NCBI GenBank assembly: GCA_013329855.1
Contig: DUJI01000167.1
Span: forward strand, 1 to 15,132
DNA from: Thermoplasmata archaeon
GTDB lineage: Archaea > Thermoplasmatota > Thermoplasmata > RBG-16-68-12
Length of the DNA: 15,132 nucleotides
Direction: 5' to 3'
The position numbers were made by a program, and so were the translations under genes. A model generated the notes under the pieces. It was not told where the DNA came from. It saw nothing but the letters and a program-made list of their open reading frames with translations, and did no database searches. Of the stretch, positions 1 to 6,331 are shown piece by piece; within the stretch, counting starts at the first letter, position 1; every line of letters begins with the position of its first letter.

Positions 1-2
1 AT

Positions 3-644
3 GCGAACGTGCGGGAAGAAGAGGTGGAATACGTCGTGGGCACCGGCTACGGCCGCTACCGCGTCACGTTCGGCAATACGCAGGTGACCGAGATCAGCTG
101 CCACGGCCGCGGAGCGGTGCACATGTTTCCCGGCACGCGGACGGTGCTCGACATGGGCGGGCAGGACACGAAAGCGATTCGCGTGAGCCCGAGCGGCGAA
201 ATTCTCGATTTCTGCATGAACGACAAGTGCGCCGCAGGGACCGGCCGGTTCATCGAGGGATCCGCCCGGGCGCTCGGCCTGACCCTGGCGGAGGTGGGAG
301 ACCTCTCGCTGCGCTCGAGCCAGCCGGTCAAGGTCTCGAGCACGTGCGCCGTGTTCGCGGAGATGGAGACCCAGGAGCAGCTCGCATGGGGCAACCGCCT
401 CGAGGACATCCTGTACGGCGTCCACATGGCCATCGCGAGCCGTGCCATCGGCCTCGTGCGGCGGGTGGGCATCGAGCCCGAGGTGACGTTCACGGGTGGC
501 GTCTCCCTGAACCGCGGGATGAAGCGGTGCCTGGAGGAGCAGTTAGGCATCCAGCTGAACGTGGCCCCCCTCACGATGTTCTGCGGTGCCCTCGGCGCGG
601 CCCAGTTCGGCATGGAGAAGATGACGGCCACGGCGGTGGGCTGA
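3..644 (+). CDS. BadF/BcrA/HgdC-type ATPase activator subunit, N-terminus cut by window edge
   Basis: Activator of the BadF/BadG/BcrA/BcrD ATPase family, which couples ATP hydrolysis to low-potential electron transfer onto a partner enzyme (2-hydroxyacyl-CoA dehydratase or class I benzoyl-CoA reductase). The frame is open to the left edge, and alignment with the next protein shows about 53 residues missing, including the first phosphate-binding loop. Visible motifs are GTGYGRY, the nucleotide motif [19 protein letters not shown], and STCAVFAE. The two cysteines in the last two motifs lie 39 residues apart, the same spacing as in the neighbour and as the ligands of the dimer-bridging [4Fe-4S] cluster in HgdC. 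The C-terminal FTGGVSLN and FCGALGAA motifs are also present. The next gene begins 13 bases downstream on the same strand, so the two are probably co-transcribed. All visible motifs are intact, so this looks like the active ATPase partner. Which acyl-CoA is used cannot be read from the sequence. Confidence 0.88.
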   Translation, partial: ANVREEEVEYVVGTGYGRYRVTFGNTQVTEISCHGRGAVHMFPGTRTVLDMGGQDTKAIRVSPSGEILDFCMNDKCAAGTGRFIEGSARALGLTLAEVGDLSLRSSQPVKVSSTCAVFAEMETQEQLAWGNRLEDILYGVHMAIASRAIGLVRRVGIEPEVTFTGGVSLNRGMKRCLEEQLGIQLNVAPLTMFCGALGAAQFGMEKMTATAVG

Positions 645-657
645 TGGAGGAACCGAC

Positions 658-1458
658 GTGACGATCACCGCCGGCATTGACGTGGGGGCCAAGAGCACGC
701 GGGCCGCGCTCCTGGAGGACGGGACCACGATCGTCGCGACCGAGGCCTCGCCCACGGGATTCGACTACGAGAAGGCGGGGCGCGACACGTACGCGAAGGC
801 CCTGGCCGCGGCGGGACTTGCCGCCGACCGCGTGGCCAACGTCACCGCAACCGGGTTCGGTCGGTACCGCATCCCCTTCCGGGACCTCAACGTCACGGAC
901 ATCACGGCGAACGCACGCGGCGCCCAGCTTCTCTTCCCGGGGACGCGTTCGGCGGTGGACGTCGGTGCCGGGAACGCGCGAGCGTTCCGGATCGACGAGC
1001 GGGGAAGAGTCCTCAAGTTCCGGTCGACGGAGAAGTGCGCGGCGGGAGGCGGTGGGTTCCTCGAGAAGATCGCGTACTACACGGGCGTCCGCCTGGACGA
1101 CCTCGGGCGGACCGCCCTGGAGTCCACCCATCCCGTCGCCATCTCCACGATCTGCTCCGTCCTCGCGGAGTCCGAGGTCATCAACCTCGTGACCCAGGAG
1201 GTCCCCATGGTCGACATCCTCATGGGCGCCCACGAGTCGATCGCGGGGAGGGTGCTGCTGACCCTCAAACAGGTCGGCGTGGAGCCCCAGGTGACCCTTA
1301 CGGGCGGGCTCGTGCTCAATCCCGCGTTCGTCCGGGCCCTCGAGACCCGGCTGGGCGTGACCGTGAACGCCTCGCCGCGGCTCTTCTATGCGGGCGCCCT
1401 CGGCGCCGCGATCCTCGGCCATGTCCGATGGGTGAAGAAGGCCGCGGCGGCCGGGTGA
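658..1458 (+). CDS. BadF/BcrD/HgdC-type activator subunit with altered nucleotide motif
   Basis: Second activator of the same ATPase family, 266 residues, full length. It starts at GTG 658, seven bases after GGAGG at 646-650. Residues 6-16 hold the phosphate loop GIDVGAKSTRA. Cys127 and Cys166 match the iron-sulfur ligands of HgdC. The motif that reads D-GGQD in the upstream subunit reads DVGAGN here at residues 101-106, and KCAAGTGRF has become KCAAGGGGF at 126-134, so this copy may bind or hydrolyse ATP poorly. Two dissimilar activators in tandem resemble the BcrA/BcrD heterodimer of class I benzoyl-CoA reductases more than the homodimeric HgdC of 2-hydroxyacyl-CoA dehydratases; that reading is inference. 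Translation of the catalytic subunit begins 10 bases downstream. Confidence 0.88.
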   Translation: MTITAGIDVGAKSTRAALLEDGTTIVATEASPTGFDYEKAGRDTYAKALAAAGLAADRVANVTATGFGRYRIPFRDLNVTDITANARGAQLLFPGTRSAVDVGAGNARAFRIDERGRVLKFRSTEKCAAGGGGFLEKIAYYTGVRLDDLGRTALESTHPVAISTICSVLAESEVINLVTQEVPMVDILMGAHESIAGRVLLTLKQVGVEPQVTLTGGLVLNPAFVRALETRLGVTVNASPRLFYAGALGAAILGHVRWVKKAAAAG

Positions 1459-1468
1459 GGGGAAGACC

Positions 1469-2623
1469 ATGCTCGAGGAGATCCCGTCCCCGTTCGCCGC
1501 GGCCGCGGAGGATTCCTACACGACCTTCGCATCCGTGAAGCGCTGGAAGGAGGAGACCGGCCGGCCCGCCGTGGGCTACTTCCCCGTGTACTTCCCGGAG
1601 GAGCTGGCCCACGCGATGGGGCTCCTGCCCGTGGGCCTGTACGGGGCCTCGGGGCGGTTGTCCCTGGACATGGCGACGGCCCACACGCAATCCTTCATCT
1701 GCTCGATCAGCCGCAGCGTGTTCCAGATGGCCCTCCAAGGCCACTTGGACGTCTTCGAGGGCCTTATCTTCTCGAACATCTGCGACGTCGCTCGGAACCT
1801 CTCCGGGATCACGAAGCGTAACCTCAAGGAGCGGCACGTGGACTACCTCCACTATCCGATCAACAACGGGACCGATTACGCCGCCCGTTACCTGCGCGAG
1901 GAGTACGCGCGAATCGGATCCGGGCTGCAGGGAATCGCAGGGCAACCGCTCGGGTCCGAGCAGCTCCGAGCGAGCATCACCCTGTACAACGAAAAGCGGC
2001 GGCTGCTGCGGGAGCTCGCGCAGCTCCGCCAATCCCGGCCCTGGCTCCTCCCGTACACGGAGTGGTACGCGGCGATGCGGGCGGGATTGATCCTGCCCGT
2101 CGAAGAGTACGTGCCGGCCCTCAAAGCGTACATCGGGGCCGTCGCGGCCCGAGGGACCAAGCCCAAGGACCGCCTCCGGGTGGTCGTGGCTGGCACGTTT
2201 TGCGAGCAGCCTCCGCTTCAGCTCATGCGGACGATTGAGGACGCGGGCTGCTACATCGTCCACGACGAGGCGCTCCTGGGCTCGCGCTGGATGAGCGACG
2301 TCCCCGTCGACGGGCCGGACCCCGTGCTCTCCCTGGCGAAGGCGTACGCGGAGAACCCGGAGCCGCTGACCGTGCGGTTCCATCCCGACATCGACAAACG
2401 AAGCCACGATGCGTCGTTGCTCGTGTCCTCGGGCGCCCAAGGCGTCATCTTCTGCACCCCGAAGTTCTGCGAGCCCGCCCTCTACGACAGCGTGATCTTC
2501 AAAGGCGTGCTCGACAAGGCGAAGGTGCCGTATCTCCACCTCGAGTACGAGGAGTCGGCCTCCAGTTTCGAACACGACCGCACGATGGTCGAGACGTTCG
2601 TGGAGTCGATTCTCTTCGAGTAG
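1469..2623 (+). CDS. 2-hydroxyacyl-CoA dehydratase / benzoyl-CoA reductase catalytic subunit (HgdB/BcrB/BcrC-like)
   Basis: A 384-residue iron-sulfur subunit that would receive electrons from the activators encoded just upstream. Family motifs are GYFPVYFPEELAHAMGLLPV (36-55), ICSISRSVF (77-85), NICDVARNLSGI (103-114), and FCTPKFCEPALYD near 328-340, followed by the typical HLEYEE. Cys78, Cys105 and Cys334 (with Cys329 nearby) are the expected [4Fe-4S] ligands. The start ATG follows GAGGGGAAG with normal spacing. These enzymes need two homologous catalytic subunits; only one is here, so the partner probably lies to the left of the window. The subunit alone does not decide between dearomatising reductase and dehydratase. 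The gene ends the operon: the next coding region is on the other strand and belongs to a different system. Confidence 0.9.
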   Translation: MLEEIPSPFAAAAEDSYTTFASVKRWKEETGRPAVGYFPVYFPEELAHAMGLLPVGLYGASGRLSLDMATAHTQSFICSISRSVFQMALQGHLDVFEGLIFSNICDVARNLSGITKRNLKERHVDYLHYPINNGTDYAARYLREEYARIGSGLQGIAGQPLGSEQLRASITLYNEKRRLLRELAQLRQSRPWLLPYTEWYAAMRAGLILPVEEYVPALKAYIGAVAARGTKPKDRLRVVVAGTFCEQPPLQLMRTIEDAGCYIVHDEALLGSRWMSDVPVDGPDPVLSLAKAYAENPEPLTVRFHPDIDKRSHDASLLVSSGAQGVIFCTPKFCEPALYDSVIFKGVLDKAKVPYLHLEYEESASSFEHDRTMVETFVESILFE

Positions 2624-2650
2624 GCAGCCCTGGATTCCTGACGAAGAAGC

Positions 2651-2674
2651 GGACCGGGCAGGATTTGAGCCCAG
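2651..2674 (-). repeat. degenerate copy of the tRNA-Ala 3' end (possible attachment-site remnant)
   Basis: These 24 bases match 3587-3610, the T-arm and 3' acceptor strand of the intact tRNA-Ala, at 20 positions and in the same orientation. No matching 5' half of a tRNA is found beside it, and the T-stem no longer pairs fully, so it is a fragment and not a tRNA gene. The two copies bracket the toxin-antitoxin pair, as expected if a small element once integrated at the tRNA. No integrase gene is present. Confidence 0.6.
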
Positions 2675-2690
2675 AAGGCCCACCCCGGGG

Positions 2691-3131
2691 TCACGGAACC
2701 TTCGACCGCCCATCGATGTGTTCGAGGAGCTCCTTGGTCCGCAGGATTGGAATGGTCCCGATTTGCTTCAACACCAGAAGATCCTTGTCGCCCGTGACCA
2801 AGGCATCAACCTCCGCGACAACGCTCGCCGCGGCTAGCGGCGCATCCTTATGGTCCCGCATGCGGCGGGCCCAACCCTCAACCTCCGCACGGTATTCTCG
2901 TCGGGCTACCAACTCTCCCGCTTCAAAGATCGTTTCGAGGAACCTGAGGGCAGTTGGCAAATCCGGATGCTCCGCGAAGCTATCTTGAAGCACGGTGTAA
3001 ACCTCCTCGATGACGTCCTCCGCGAACACCAGGGCTAGTTCGCCTTCGAGCGACCGCAATAGTAGTGCTCGCTCGTTTCCCCTGAAGAAGAGCCCCGAGA
3101 GGATCGTGTTCGCGTCAATCGCGACTCGCGT
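2691..3131 (-). CDS. PIN-domain toxin (VapC-like, COG1569 type), probable ACG start
   Basis: Probable ribonuclease toxin of a type II toxin-antitoxin pair; PIN toxins cleave RNA using clustered acidic residues. From an ACG codon at 3131-3129 the protein is 146 residues and begins with the family's RVAIDANTIL. Candidate catalytic acids are Asp6, Glu42, Asp96, and Asp115/Asp117 in the VTGDKDLL motif typical of this PIN family. No ATG, GTG or TTG is available after the in-frame stop upstream except a TTG at 3059, which would remove the first catalytic aspartate. GGAGGG at 3143-3138 sits six bases before the ACG, exactly where a start would be served. The gene overlaps the end of the antitoxin gene by 17 bases, the usual arrangement. 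Either ACG is used as a start, or a T-to-C change or sequencing error has hit an ATG and weakened the toxin. By eye the base composition is less GC-rich than the neighbours, consistent with acquisition. Confidence 0.8.
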   Translation of the reverse strand, partial: TRVAIDANTILSGLFFRGNERALLLRSLEGELALVFAEDVIEEVYTVLQDSFAEHPDLPTALRFLETIFEAGELVARREYRAEVEGWARRMRDHKDAPLAAASVVAEVDALVTGDKDLLVLKQIGTIPILRTKELLEHIDGRSKVP

Positions 3132-3384
3132 AGTGCTCCCTCCAGAGGCGGTCTTTCGCCTCCTTCACGAGGGCACTCAGACGTTTCGGGGAGAGGTTCG
3201 TATCAGCGGCCATCCTTTCGAACAGCGCAAAACGCTTCTCCAAGTCCTCCCCTGCGACAAGTCGGATTCCTTGCTCCTCCTCGAGGAAGATGAGTTTGCT
3301 CCCCTTGCGGAGACCGAGCCTCTTGCGAATCGAAGCCGGAAGGGTGACTTGCCCCTTCGAGGTAACGGTCGCGACATCGACCAT
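3115..3384 (-). CDS. AbrB/MazE-type antitoxin (swapped-hairpin DNA-binding domain)
   Basis: An 89-residue antitoxin that would neutralise the PIN toxin encoded next to it and repress their shared promoter. Residues 5-45 carry the SpoVT/AbrB pattern VTSKGQVTLPASIRKRLGLR, followed by KGSKLIFLEEEQGIRLV. The charged C-terminal tail (about 50-89) is the part that normally binds the toxin. The start ATG at 3384 lies just downstream of an inverted repeat and a TATA-like stretch and has no strong ribosome binding site, so a leaderless transcript is plausible. The stop TGA overlaps the toxin reading frame. Family assignment is confident; pairing with this toxin rests on the overlap. Confidence 0.88.
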   Translation of the reverse strand: MVDVATVTSKGQVTLPASIRKRLGLRKGSKLIFLEEEQGIRLVAGEDLEKRFALFERMAADTNLSPKRLSALVKEAKDRLWREHYASRD

Positions 3385-3393
3385 GTGGAAGTA

Positions 3394-3409
3394 GTAAGGT
3401 ATTCCTTAC
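3394..3409 (-). promoter_or_regulatory. inverted-repeat operator before the antitoxin gene
   Basis: A perfect 6-base inverted repeat, GTAAGG-TATT-CCTTAC, lies 10-25 bases upstream of the antitoxin ATG. On the minus strand an AT-rich stretch (CCTATTTGG, about 3410-3418) precedes it and may be the TATA box. An operator at this place fits autoregulation by an AbrB-type antitoxin. The symmetry is seen; the function is inferred. Confidence 0.55.
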
Positions 3410-3585
3410 CCAAATAGGTTTCGCTCGACAGCGGTCGGGCGGAAGCTCCGGGAGCGAGGGTGGCCGCGGTTCACGTTGAGACTTGGAACCGAAACGACTA
3501 CTCGGTATGGGCCAGGTCCCGGTTGCCCTGTCCCTATCCGGGAATCACCGCTCGGGTCTCGGTTAGTTGCCACTCCATGGAAAAG

Positions 3586-3658
3586 TGGACCGGGTGGGAT
3601 TTGAACCCACGGCCTCTACCATGCCAAGATAGCGATCTTCCAGCTGATCTACCGGCCC
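3586..3658 (-). tRNA. tRNA-Ala (anticodon GGC)
   Basis: A full 73-base cloverleaf without intron. The acceptor stem GGGCCGG/CCGGTCC contains the G3-U70 pair that identifies alanine tRNA. The D-stem is GATC/GATC, the anticodon arm is CTATC-TTGGCAT-GGTAG with anticodon GGC, and the T-arm is GTGGG-TTCAAAT-CCCAC; the discriminator base is A. CCA is not encoded. A run of four T follows the 3' end and may stop transcription. Confidence 0.95.
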
Positions 3659-3682
3659 GCGAGGGCGCCCTAAGATAGGGTC

Positions 3683-3693
3683 CGCTATTAATG
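3683..3693 (-). promoter_or_regulatory. TATA box for tRNA-Ala
   Basis: CATTAATAGCG on the minus strand, centred about 30 bases before the tRNA 5' end, fits an archaeal TATA element. It overlaps the purF stop codon, so the tRNA can be transcribed independently of the upstream operon. Confidence 0.5.
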
Positions 3694-5172
3694 TTTCTTG
3701 ACTGCGCTCTTCCTGGTTTCCTTGCGGCGAGAAGCCTCGGCGAACATCTCGAGAGGCTTCTCCTTCCGCACCTTCTCACCGGGGATGACGATGGGGTACT
3801 CCCCCGTCAGGCATCCGAGGCACACGTCGTCCCGGGACTGCTTGAGCGCGTTGATGAGTCCTCGCATGGACAGGTAGCCCAGGGAGTCCGCCGTGATGAA
3901 CTCCCCGATTTCGGGCACCGTCTTCTCGTTCGCGATGAACTGCTCGCGCGTCTTCATGTCGATTCCGAGGAAGCAGGGCGAGCGAATCGGCGGGCAGCCG
4001 ATGCGCACGTGGACCTCCTTCGCGCCCGCTTGGCGCACGATCTGCACGATCTTCCGGAGCGTCGTGCCGCGGATGATGGAGTCGTCGATGAGCACGACCC
4101 GCTTGTTCTTCACCGCGGATCGGATTGGGTTCAGCTTGAGCATCACCCCGACCTCACGCTCCGACTGCTCCGGCATGATGAACGTGCGCTCGATGTAGCG
4201 ATTCTTGATCAGACCCTCGACGAGGGGCAGGCCCGCAACGGCGGCGTACCCCTGGGCCTGGGCCCGACCCGATTCGGGGACGGGCACGACGATATCCGCG
4301 TCCACGGGATGCTCCCGCGCGAGTTCTTGCCCGATCTTCACGCGGGCGTCGTAGACCAAGCGTCCGTCGATGACGCTGTCGGGCCGCGCGAAGTACACCC
4401 ACTCGAACATGCAGTGCGCGGAGTGGGTCGGGTGGGGGAGGCGGAAGGAGTCGAAGCCACCCGGACGGAGCTCGACGATCTCGCCCGCCTTGAGGTCCCG
4501 GATGAAGCGGTATCCGAGCGCATCGAACGCCACGCTCTCCGAGGCGATCATCATGGTGCCCTCCCGTTCCCCGATGCAGAGAGGGCGGATCCCGAGCGGG
4601 TCGCGGACGGCGTACACCGTGTCGTTGATCAGGAGAGCGAGGCTGTAGGCCCCCTGCAGACGGTTCGTGAACTCCTTCAGGGCGCGCCTCGGGTCGCCCG
4701 TACTCACGAGTTCGTTGGCCAAGAGACGGATGATGACCTCGCTATCCGAGGTCGTCATGAAGGCCCAGCCCTTCCGGCTCAGGTCCTCCCGAATCTCCGC
4801 GGCATTGACGATCTCCCCGTTGTGCGCCAGGGCGACGTCGCCGTAGGACGTCTTCACGACGATGGGCTGTGCGTTGTCGAGGACGCTGGAGCCCGCGGTC
4901 GAGTAGCGCACGTGGCCGATGCCCGAGCGTCCCCGGAAGCCCATGAGGTCGTCTTTGGTGAGCACCTCATGGACCAGCCCCATGCCCCGCTTCGACTTGA
5001 TCTCGCCCTCGAACACGGCGATCCCCGCGGACTCCTGGCCGCGGTGTTGCAGGATCCTCAGGCCATAGTAGAGCTCCGTGGCCACGGGCTGCTCGCTCGC
5101 GCAACCGATGATGCCGCATTTCTCGCGCGGGCGGAGGTCGGAGTACTCCGACACAGCGCCGTCCGACGACAT
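3688..5172 (-). CDS. purF: amidophosphoribosyltransferase (glutamine PRPP amidotransferase)
   Basis: First committed enzyme of purine synthesis: it transfers glutamine-derived ammonia to PRPP to give phosphoribosylamine. The protein is 494 residues from ATG 5172. An 18-residue propeptide precedes Cys19 in EKCGIIGCAS, the N-terminal nucleophile of the glutaminase domain (about 19-255), which is normally exposed by self-cleavage. The phosphoribosyltransferase domain carries the PRPP motif RVVLIDDSIIRGTT (358-371). Cys254, Cys400, Cys451 and Cys454 match the ligands of the [4Fe-4S] cluster of the Bacillus-type enzyme. The frame is open further upstream, but those codons lie inside the eL37 gene, so ATG 5172, two bases after the eL37 stop, is preferred. 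Third gene of the SmAP - eL37 - purF cluster. Confidence 0.96.
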   Translation of the reverse strand: MSSDGAVSEYSDLRPREKCGIIGCASEQPVATELYYGLRILQHRGQESAGIAVFEGEIKSKRGMGLVHEVLTKDDLMGFRGRSGIGHVRYSTAGSSVLDNAQPIVVKTSYGDVALAHNGEIVNAAEIREDLSRKGWAFMTTSDSEVIIRLLANELVSTGDPRRALKEFTNRLQGAYSLALLINDTVYAVRDPLGIRPLCIGEREGTMMIASESVAFDALGYRFIRDLKAGEIVELRPGGFDSFRLPHPTHSAHCMFEWVYFARPDSVIDGRLVYDARVKIGQELAREHPVDADIVVPVPESGRAQAQGYAAVAGLPLVEGLIKNRYIERTFIMPEQSEREVGVMLKLNPIRSAVKNKRVVLIDDSIIRGTTLRKIVQIVRQAGAKEVHVRIGCPPIRSPCFLGIDMKTREQFIANEKTVPEIGEFITADSLGYLSMRGLINALKQSRDDVCLGCLTGEYPIVIPGEKVRKEKPLEMFAEASRRKETRKSAVKKH

Positions 5173-5174
5173 CC

Positions 5175-5342
5175 TCAGTGCCTCTTCGCCCAGGAGTAGT
5201 TCCTCAACTTCTTCGTGCTGCCGTATCCGCAGGAGGCGCACACGCCCTTGCGTTTGTGATACGCCCGTTGGCCACAGCGCCGGCAGCGGATGTGGACCGA
5301 CTTGCGGCCCATCTTCCCGAGCGATGCGGTTCCCTTGGTCAT
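5175..5342 (-). CDS. rpl37e: large-subunit ribosomal protein eL37
   Basis: A 55-residue basic zinc-ribbon protein of the archaeal/eukaryotic 50S/60S subunit. It begins MTKGTASLGKMGRKSVHIRC, followed by a CRRCGQRAYH zinc knuckle and a second CASCG pair, then YGSTKKLRNYSWAKRH, all characteristic of eL37. It lies 19 bases after the SmAP gene and two bases before purF, so translation of the three is probably coupled. This gene order is widely kept in Euryarchaeota. Confidence 0.96.
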   Translation of the reverse strand: MTKGTASLGKMGRKSVHIRCRRCGQRAYHKRKGVCASCGYGSTKKLRNYSWAKRH

Positions 5343-5361
5343 CTACGCCGCCTCTCCATCG

Positions 5362-5577
5362 TCAGGGGGAGATGTAGATCACGTTGTCCCCGCGCACGAT
5401 CGCGAGGTCCATCTTCCGCTGGGACTGGTTGTCCTGGGTCTCCTCCGCGTTGCGGAGGACGAGGTTCATGTGCGGGTCGAATCCGTCCAGGATGCCCCGG
5501 TACCCGCGGCCTCCCTTGAGCTCGACCATGACGTTGGACGAGATCTTCTGGTTGAGCAAGGAGAGTGGCTTAATCAT
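5362..5577 (-). CDS. Sm-like archaeal protein (LSm/SmAP)
   Basis: A 71-residue Sm-fold protein that assembles into a heptameric ring and binds U-rich RNA. The Sm1 motif is seen in GRGYRGILDGFDPHMNLVL, including the FDxHMNLVL core, and the Sm2 motif in IVRGDNVIYIS at the C-terminus. It is the first gene of the SmAP - eL37 - purF operon, with a TATA box about 35 bases upstream and a short leader. Length and motifs are typical of SmAP1. Confidence 0.96.
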   Translation of the reverse strand: MIKPLSLLNQKISSNVMVELKGGRGYRGILDGFDPHMNLVLRNAEETQDNQSQRKMDLAIVRGDNVIYISP

Positions 5578-5607
5578 GGGACCACGTCCGAAGGAGAGGA
5601 GGAGCAG

Positions 5608-5616
5608 TACTTAAAG
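5608..5616 (-). promoter_or_regulatory. TATA box of the SmAP - eL37 - purF operon
   Basis: CTTTAAGTA on the minus strand, about 35 bases before the SmAP start codon, stands out as an AT-rich island in GC-rich sequence and matches an archaeal TATA element. Confidence 0.65.
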
Positions 5617-5659
5617 GTCTCGGCGAGCGGGATGCGACTTTCTCCAGGGAGGAGGAGCA

Positions 5660-5947
5660 TCACGGGACCGGCTTGACCACGGGACGCCCCTTCCCCAGGC
5701 CCGCCCCCTTGCGCGGACTGATGAGGAATGGGGACTGGCGGAGGACGTCCATGCCCACGATCATGTGGTATTTCATGTCCTTGCGGTCGGTCACCGCGAC
5801 CTGCGCCTCAAAGGCCTCGCCCGCAATGACCACGGTGGCGGACATGACGTCCCGCTTCTCGGGATGCTCCGCGGCCGCGGCCCGCGTCCGCACGTGACGA
5901 AGCACGGGACCGAGGCCGAGCCGCTTGGCCTGGTCATGCTCCTCTAG
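5660..5947 (-). pseudogene. retropepsin-like (RimK-associated, PF05618-type) protease, C-terminal part only
   Basis: About 95 residues ending at the TGA at 5662-5660 look like the C-terminal part of the aspartic-protease-fold domain annotated as ATP-dependent zinc protease, commonly linked to RimK-like ligases. Recognisable stretches are DQAKRLGLGPVLR, VVIAGEAFEAQVAVTDRKDM and KYHMIVGMDVLR. The N-terminal part that should carry the catalytic DTGA motif is absent: upstream of about 5945 the DNA switches to coding for a RimK-like ligase on the opposite strand. A start at ATG 5845 exists but would give only about 60 residues. The fragment is therefore probably non-functional as a protease. Family assignment is moderately sure; truncation is sure if the family is right. 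Confidence 0.65.
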
Positions 5948-5950
5948 GAG
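5939..5950. repeat. inverted repeat at the protease/ligase junction
   Basis: CTCCT-CT-AGGAG, a 5-base inverted repeat with a 2-base spacer, lies exactly where the minus-strand protease fragment meets the plus-strand ligase fragment. Short inverted repeats of this kind are typical points of inversion, whether natural or through assembly or amplification artefact. Confidence 0.55.
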
Positions 5951-6307
5951 TACATCCCGAACCCGGGCATCGACATCCGCGCCTTCGTGGTGGGGGACCG
6001 GGTCATCACCTCCATGAGACGCGTCGCCCAGATGCATGAGTGGCGGTCCAACATCCACCTCGGAGCCAAGGGCGTGTCCATCGAGCTGGCCGACCACGCG
6101 AGGGACATCGCCGTCCGCGCCTCTAGGGCCGTGGGCCTGGAGATCAGTGGCGTGGACATGATTTTCCGCGGGGACGAGCCCGTGGTCCTCGAGGTGAACG
6201 CGTCCCCGGGTTTCCGCGGTCTCCTCCAGGCCACCCAGATCAACGCCGCGGACGCGATGGTGGACTACGCGGTCGAGAAGGCGTCCTCCGGGGCGAAACC
6301 CAAATGA
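5948..6307 (+). pseudogene. RimK-like ATP-grasp ligase, C-terminal part only
   Basis: About 119 residues match the C-terminal half of RimK/LysX-type ATP-grasp ligases, which add amino acids to a carboxylate. Visible motifs are EYIPNPGIDIRAFVVGDRV, the MHEWRSNIHLGAK segment, and the metal/ATP-binding pattern GVDMIFRGDEPVVLEVNASPG. The N-terminal ATP-grasp half and the biotin-carboxylase-like N domain are missing. An in-frame TAG at 5945-5947 closes the frame immediately before the conserved block, and the DNA before it codes on the other strand for a protease fragment. Two adjacent GTG codons (5984, 5987) could start a short product, but it could not bind ATP normally. Confidence 0.75.
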
Positions 6308-6331
6308 CCCACGCCCGGGTTGGGTGGTGCC

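Noticed and set aside
571..1470. Long minus-strand open frame opposite the second activator
   Set aside because: Antisense shadow; the plus-strand frame carries all activator motifs and good ribosome binding sites.
2640..2760. Possible second tRNA gene beside the catalytic subunit gene
   Set aside because: Only a T-arm and acceptor-strand match is present; no 5' half with a pairing acceptor strand is found and the region runs into the toxin gene, so I list it as a fragment.
3445..3455. Palindrome GCTCC-G-GGAGC upstream of the antitoxin gene
   Set aside because: Short and GC-only in GC-rich DNA, with no relation to a promoter or gene end; likely chance.
3691..5199. Long plus-strand open frame of about 500 codons opposite purF
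   Set aside because: It is a mirror frame of a well-recognised gene in GC-rich DNA and has no family features.
5945..5947. In-frame TAG before the RimK-like block read as pyrrolysine
   Set aside because: DNA before the TAG shows no ATP-grasp similarity on this strand and instead codes for a protease fragment on the other strand, so a break fits better than read-through.
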